A stretch of 64,000 nt of DNA. It comes from Rhizophlyctis rosea (Eukaryota > Chytridiomycota > Chytridiomycetes > Rhizophlyctidales > Rhizophlyctidaceae). Position numbers and translations under genes: made by a program. The stretch is from NCBI GenBank assembly GCA_027596075.1, contig JADGJC010000027.1, positions 159,919 through 223,918 on the forward strand, read 5' to 3'. Of this stretch, positions 59,529 through 64,000 are shown piece by piece. The notes under the pieces were generated by a model that saw nothing but the letters and a program-made list of their open reading frames with translations, was not told where the DNA came from and ran no database searches. How positions within the stretch are numbered: the first letter of the stretch is position 1; each line of letters opens with the position of its first letter.

Positions 59529-60272
59529 ATGTTGAAGTATATGACATCATCGGGGGCTTCAACAGGTTCAAACTCCTCAGTTTCTTCTCCCTTTGCTTGG
59601 GCAGCATCCCAACCGCTCTGCTGCCCTGACACTGGGCCACCACCTCCCCAACCTACACCACTCTCATTCAGCCCTCTCTCACTCCAACTACCACCACCCC
59701 ACCAACCGCTACCCCCGCTGCTACCCCCTCCATCACCATGCCCACCTCCACCACCACCGCCACCACCACCTCCAAACAACCACATAATATTCGGATCCAA
59801 CGACATAAGACTGAGCCGGCGAAGCCTCGGCAGTTCAGTGGGCGCCAGTACGATTTCATTTCCATACAAAGAGGACATCTCATTTCGCCGTACAGTGGAC
59901 ATATTAGAAAGATTAACAAAACACCCTTCCTTCAACCCATTGTGTGTGCATGCGAAAGGGAGGGCACAACCGGGTCTTGGTGATATTGGGACGTGGGTGG
60001 TTTTGAAGAGGGGTGTCTGCGCTTGGAGGGATGCGTGGCGGATCTGGTTGTACAGAGTGTTAGGAATGGCTGGTCCTTTACGAGGTGTGCCTGGATTTGA
60101 AAAGGCGTACTTGCAGGATTACGATATCCCCATTGAAAGAATGGTAGAGGACTACGATAGGCCGTGGGTTGGGATGATCTCCCGCCGATGGACGGTGGAT
60201 TGGGTTTGTGGGGAGAGACGCGGGTGGATTGGCTGCAGGGTCTGTTTGGGCGGTACGGGGTGTGACCGGTGA
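59529..60272 (+). CDS. ORF of uncertain strand, Pro-rich (247 aa) opposite a Gly-rich ORF
   Basis: The plus frame from ATG 59529 is open for 247 codons: a Ser/Pro-rich start with a long Pro run (about residue 67-80), then a mixed region with 'Val-Asp-Ile-Leu-Glu-Arg-Leu' and 'Pro-Ile-Glu-Arg-Met-Val-Glu-Asp-Tyr'. The minus strand is also open from about 60130 to 59516 and gives a poly-Gly stretch followed by an acidic end ('Glu-Pro-Val-Glu-Ala-Pro-Asp-Asp-Val-Ile-Tyr'), with 'Leu-Pro-Arg-Leu-Arg-Arg-Leu' before it; this looks like the end of another protein but would need an upstream exon. Only one is likely real. I cannot tell which from sequence. Confidence 0.35.
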   Translation: MLKYMTSSGASTGSNSSVSSPFAWAASQPLCCPDTGPPPPQPTPLSFSPLSLQLPPPHQPLPPLLPPPSPCPPPPPPPPPPPNNHIIFGSNDIRLSRRSLGSSVGASTISFPYKEDISFRRTVDILERLTKHPSFNPLCVHAKGRAQPGLGDIGTWVVLKRGVCAWRDAWRIWLYRVLGMAGPLRGVPGFEKAYLQDYDIPIERMVEDYDRPWVGMISRRWTVDWVCGERRGWIGCRVCLGGTGCDR

Positions 60273-61294
60273 TGACTGGATCGTAGAAGACGATGACGGG
60301 GTCCACAAGGCGATAAGGCCTGGTTGGGGCCAAGGGGTAGACATGAATGAAAGGAAGTAGGTGGTTTCTGTTGGTGAGGGGTGCACAGAGGAAATTTGGG
60401 CTCAGGTAATAACCACGAGAGGTTGGTATTTACATCGGTGTACGCATGGAAAATGGAAAAATTGTGAAGGTTAAAGGCTGCAGTAGTGAAGTTTGTCGGG
60501 GGCTAAGGCGGAGGTGTGGCATGAAAAGATTTTGACTGTTGATCTGATGATTAAATATCAGTTAAATATACCATCATAGCTATCATAACGGCAAGAGATC
60601 ACCGCTTCCCGTTTCCCCATGCGCCCGTAACAACATTCTTTCTCTTGTTCAGATTCGCATGAAGGTTTGGCTTGGCAGAATTGAGACACCAGGTTCGTGA
60701 CCACCGTTGTACGGTATTTCATGTGGACCCAGGAGATCCATAACCAGTCCCCCACCAACAACTGAATTGATGCACACGCATGAAGCGTGTACCAACGCCT
60801 CTTGAGGACGGGTCGTCAGAATCGAAAAAAAACTCCCAATCAATCGGGAGAGACCCATTGCAATCTGCAGAAGATCGTGCCCATCCAGCAAAACACAAAC
60901 TCTGCGAACCGCTGCGAAACTATACCACACGCAAATTGCCCACGACACCAAAGAACAAATCGGTGCTTCTACAACGATCCTTTGTTGTTCAACAATAACA
61001 TATCACATGCGAATCTATACTACACGCAAATGGCCTACAAGACCGAAAGGACAAACTGGTGCTTCTACATCTGATCTATCGTATCGACTACGGTAACATC
61101 TGAAGTGGAGCAGACCGTCTGTCCTACACACGACCATTCCCTACAAACTGCAAGCCAACCAAGCAAACTAAAAATATATACAAGTCAATACCCGCTGCGC
61201 GTCATCATATGCAAAAGGAAATCGAGGAAAAAGGTATACCACAAACACGACTCAACCGCAAAAGGTCGCACCCACACCATACGTTCCCAAGGCA
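60273..61294. other. intergenic with a short duplicated segment
   Basis: No gene seen. Contains a pair of similar 62-nt segments (see separate entry). Confidence 0.45.
60919..61075 (+). repeat. two-copy direct repeat, about 62 nt each
   Basis: 60919-60980 and 61014-61075 share 'tata(c)cacacgcaaat(t)g(c)cc…acaa(a/g)accgaa…acaaa(t/c)(c/t)ggtgcttctaca' with about 80 percent identity by eye, 95 nt apart start to start. They are not part of an open frame. Confidence 0.6.
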
Positions 61295-62603
61295 TTACAA
61301 AGCATCCACAACACCCTCGCTCTCCGCACCACTCCCCTTTCCCTCCCTCCTCTCCCGTTTCCTCAACTTTTCCACATTCTGCATCACACCCGGAATGTAA
61401 TACGCCTCCGGTTCCGACATGGTCGCATCAGGCCCAGTGGGCTCACGACGGCTGCGACGTCCGCGCGACTGGTGCGAAGGAGAGGTGTTGGATGAGGAGC
61501 GCGAGTGGCCCGAGTGGGAGCGTGTGGCGCGGGGCTTGGTGGTGTGGGTCGTTGTGCGAGTTGTAGGGGTGTAGCGGGGTGGGGAAAGCGTGATTGGTTG
61601 GCTGAGGAGTTGGGTGATTCTGTTTGATAGCATTAGGTTTGAGCTTGAACTGAGTTGATAGGAATTATGTGATTGTGATAAATGGTGTTGGAATCGAGGT
61701 CACTCACCTTGTTGTCACACTTTGCACTGCCCCGAAGCCCGCTTCGCCTGATGCATGGAGCACAGCGAGGAACCCTGCGAAGAAGAAGATGCCCACTTCG
61801 ACCGGGATGAAGATGGACAGTCCCAGTGCCAGCAGCCCGCCCTCCACCACCAAAGCTCCCATGACTAATTGCAAGGGACAATACGAAGTGAGTGATCAGC
61901 CTTCGTTTCGTGCAAAAGCTTTGCAAGATCATACACTGCTCCTTACCAGCAGTAAACAACGTTCCACACAACGTCGCCACGACCCACATCCCGAACAGTA
62001 CGGCGGGAACCACGGACAAGGCTCCGAACGCGATTGCGAATGTGCGAACGGTCGGGTAGGTGGTAAAATAGTATGAGACCAGGGCCACGGTGGTGCACCA
62101 GACTTGTCCGACTTCGTAGAGGATCTGTTGACTTGTCGTCCTGGCGGACTGAGAAGACGCTTGTAAGTGGCGTATTCATGACGCTCCCCAGGCCAGGGGT
62201 TTTCAGTATGGAGAGAATGCAGCGCAATAGGAACTATCAACTGTTTTGATGGTTGTGTTGCAGATCAGGCAAACAACCTTATTGTAACCCATTGCACCAT
62301 GGCTTTCGGGATCGTTTTTCCCATAACTCCTTGACATTCTGAGCTTTGACCCTTCCTTGCACTACTGACCCCAACCGTCGAACACCATCCCAGCCATCTT
62401 CTCCCTTCTTTCACATCCTGAGCACCACCGCAAACGGACAAGCTCCAAACACTCACATCCCAAGTGATCCTCGCAGCCTTCTGCCATCGCTCCGCAGTAG
62501 GAGGAGATCTCCTCCCGACGTTTGGCGCGCCCGCACCGGCAGCGCTTGGAGCAGCACCATTTCCGTTCACCCGGGTCGCAGGTCCCAGATATTGGTAATC
62601 CAT
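61295..62603 (-). CDS. promethin/LDAF1-like membrane protein, 268 aa
   Basis: Four exons: 62603-62457, 62124-61947, 61864-61708 and 61619-61295. The first intron is long (332 nt); the others are 82 and 88 nt. Phases agree throughout. The middle has four closely spaced hydrophobic stretches in two hairpin-like pairs: 'Val-Ala-Leu-Val-Ser-Tyr-Tyr', 'Phe-Gly-Ala-Leu-Ser-Val-Val-Pro-Ala-Val-Leu-Phe-Gly', 'Ala-Leu-Val-Val-Glu-Gly-Gly-Leu-Leu-Ala-Leu-Gly' and 'Val-Gly-Ile-Phe-Phe-Phe-Ala-Gly'. This layout, with 'Val-Val-Glu-Gly' before the third segment, resembles promethin (LDAF1/TMEM159) and yeast Ldo proteins, which work with seipin at lipid droplets. The tail is Arg/Ser/Thr-rich. The assignment rests on pattern, not full alignment. 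Confidence 0.6.
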
Positions 62604-63100
62604 TTGTTGTCTGTCAGTTGTGATGGTGGGGTTTATGCGCGCGTGTGAGAATCGAGAGGTGGGTTCACGGGTGTGGAGATGAATTAGTTTACTGACGACG
62701 GCCGATTGCGGGATTGGTGGTATGTGAAATAGTATAATGCTGCAAGAGACAACAAGTATTGTGGTTGACTAGTGGGTAGTTGGTATGCCCTATTCTTCGG
62801 TTCCGATTGCAAGATTTCCTTGCGTGGGAAAGGAGATTGCGATGAAGAAGAGAAGCAAAGGAAAAGCACGACGAGACGACGCGACACAATCAAGCGCGTC
62901 AGCTGCCAGACCTCCTGGTCTTCCAGGGTGATACAAAAGGCAAGCCCCCGGGTCCACTCATCCGGACGCGAGTATGACACGTGTACCTCTCTGGTTGTCC
63001 AACAAAATGTTGGCGTGGTACGACACTGCTTGCTCCTCGACGTTAGGAGTGATTTGGACGTTTCCCTTCTCCCCATCAATTTATTTTTTAGACATACAGA
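62604..63100. other. intergenic, upstream of a MULE transposase gene
   Basis: Divergent 5' regions of the promethin-like gene and the transposase gene. If the transposase belongs to a complete element, one terminal inverted repeat should lie here; I could not find it without the other end, which is outside the window. Confidence 0.4.
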
Positions 63101-64000
63101 ATGGAGTTGACACATGAATATGTCGCTTCGAAGAGACAACTCTTATTTGACATACAAGAGCCGGTCCAGCTTCCGTTGGCTCACTTTGCCATCTTGTGGT
63201 CCGCTGTATCCAATGTCTGGACTGCTGTTGGAGGCACCGAACGGCTCAAAAACGGGAATGAAAAAAGATATTACGCATGTTGGCTCGAAAAAATCGAAAA
63301 GCGAAGGTACACATCTAATGGACATGATCAGATACTCTGTACTGATTTGGATAGTATTTTAGCTCCCGACCCAATGACACACCTGCCAACAAAAAACTGA
63401 AGACCTCGTACCGTCGTCCAGACCAGTGCACCCTGCGTATCAGAGTTGACTGGGACTATCAAAACCAGACGGTTTCCCTAAGAAGGACCAACAATCAACA
63501 ACACACACACGACCTACGCTCCATTGATGCACAACGTCGAAACAACTACATTCTCGACTTGGTCAAAGCTGAAGCTTGGAAGTCTTACACTCCTCCTGCC
63601 ATTCGGTTAACGGTCAAGAACCTATTGGGTGCCTCTCTGGATTCAATGGGAGGGAACTTCCTCAGACGTGAGGATGTTCGGGAAGTGCAACGGTCTTTAC
63701 GACAGTCATTACTGCAACCCTATCTTGGTTCTGCTGAATTGGAGCGAGATATCAACGACACCCTGCAGTATCTTCGAACCATGGAGTACAAGGCAGAGAG
63801 CATGGTCCATACACCGACTGGTGCTACTATGGGAATGGTTTTTGCCAATGATAAAGGACTACAGGTGGGAGATCTGGGTGCAATGTTCCATTGTTTACTT
63901 TTTTGTTTACATCTTCCAATTGATCAAAGGCTCTGAAACAACATGGACGCCTAACTCTATGCGACTCCACACATAACACCAATAATAAAGAGTGGAAGCT
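63101..64000 (+). mobile_element. MULE-type transposase gene, 5' part, runs off the right edge
   Basis: Exons 63101-63306, 63363-63864 and 63930-edge join in phase through introns of 56 and 65 nt. The amino part has the WRKY/GCM1-type zinc pattern seen in fungal MULE transposases: Cys in 'Tyr-Tyr-Ala-Cys-Trp-Leu', Cys in 'Asp-Gln-Cys-Thr-Leu', then 'His-Thr-His-Asp-Leu'. It is followed by the helical 'Gly/Tyr-Thr-Pro-Pro-Ala-Ile-Arg' region. The third exon gives 'Leu-Thr-Leu-Cys-Asp-Ser-Thr-His-Asn-Thr-Asn', the usual context of the first catalytic Asp of the DDE core. No stop or frameshift is seen in the part present, so it may be recent or active. The start at 63101 is the first ATG of the frame. 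Confidence 0.8.

Noticed and set aside
1..64000. CRISPR arrays, operons or bacterial ribosome-binding sites
   Set aside because: The DNA is eukaryotic: intron-rich single genes, no regularly spaced identical repeats.

Overview
This is eukaryotic nuclear DNA, most likely from a zoosporic (chytrid-type) fungus. The genes are interrupted by short GT-AG introns, mostly 51-120 nt. Fungal-style proteins are present: a P4-ATPase flippase, a Lin1/CD2BP2 GYF protein, UTP18 and ankyrin-like repeats ending in LDWW-type turns. One gene encodes a SPATA4-type calponin-homology protein of the kind associated with cilia and flagella, which fits a fungus with flagellated zoospores. The taxon is inferred; no rRNA or marker gene is present. 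Exon coordinates below were worked out by joining reading frames at GT/AG sites and checking phase, not from transcripts.

Layout. 0-5 kb: a small unknown gene, an ankyrin-like gene, and a decayed gene with a C2H2 finger and a TET/JBP-like 2-oxoglutarate dioxygenase domain. 5-7 kb: exon-like debris. 7-14.4 kb: a compact housekeeping block with an aldo/keto reductase (damaged or mis-assembled at its active-site His), SPATA4-like, CD2BP2/LIN1 and UTP18. 14.4-21.7 kb: a gene-poor tract with Ty3-like integrase debris, a weaker copia-like fragment and a family of short diverged repeats. 21.7-27.2 kb: an O-GlcNAc transferase (TPR plus GT41) with a poly-Q amino terminus and a 10-N assembly gap near its end. 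27.2-34.7 kb: another gene-poor tract holding two RNase H-like Ty3 fragments. 35-41.7 kb: a PuuE-type allantoinase, an APH-fold kinase-like protein and an SppA-type S49 peptidase. 41.7-44 kb: no gene seen. 44-53.7 kb: an unknown membrane protein and a very large P4-ATPase. 55-62.6 kb: two F-box/LRR-like genes, an ambiguous overlapping ORF pair and a promethin-like membrane protein. 63.1 kb to the edge: the 5' half of a MULE transposase gene that looks intact.

The genes do not form one pathway. LIN1 and UTP18 are divergent neighbours, both for nuclear RNA/RNP assembly. OGT, SppA, the flippase and the promethin-like protein are independent cellular functions. The least ordinary content is the mobile or accessory material: the zinc-finger/dioxygenase gene carrying three separate lesions, the MULE at the right edge, and the retroelement debris between them.
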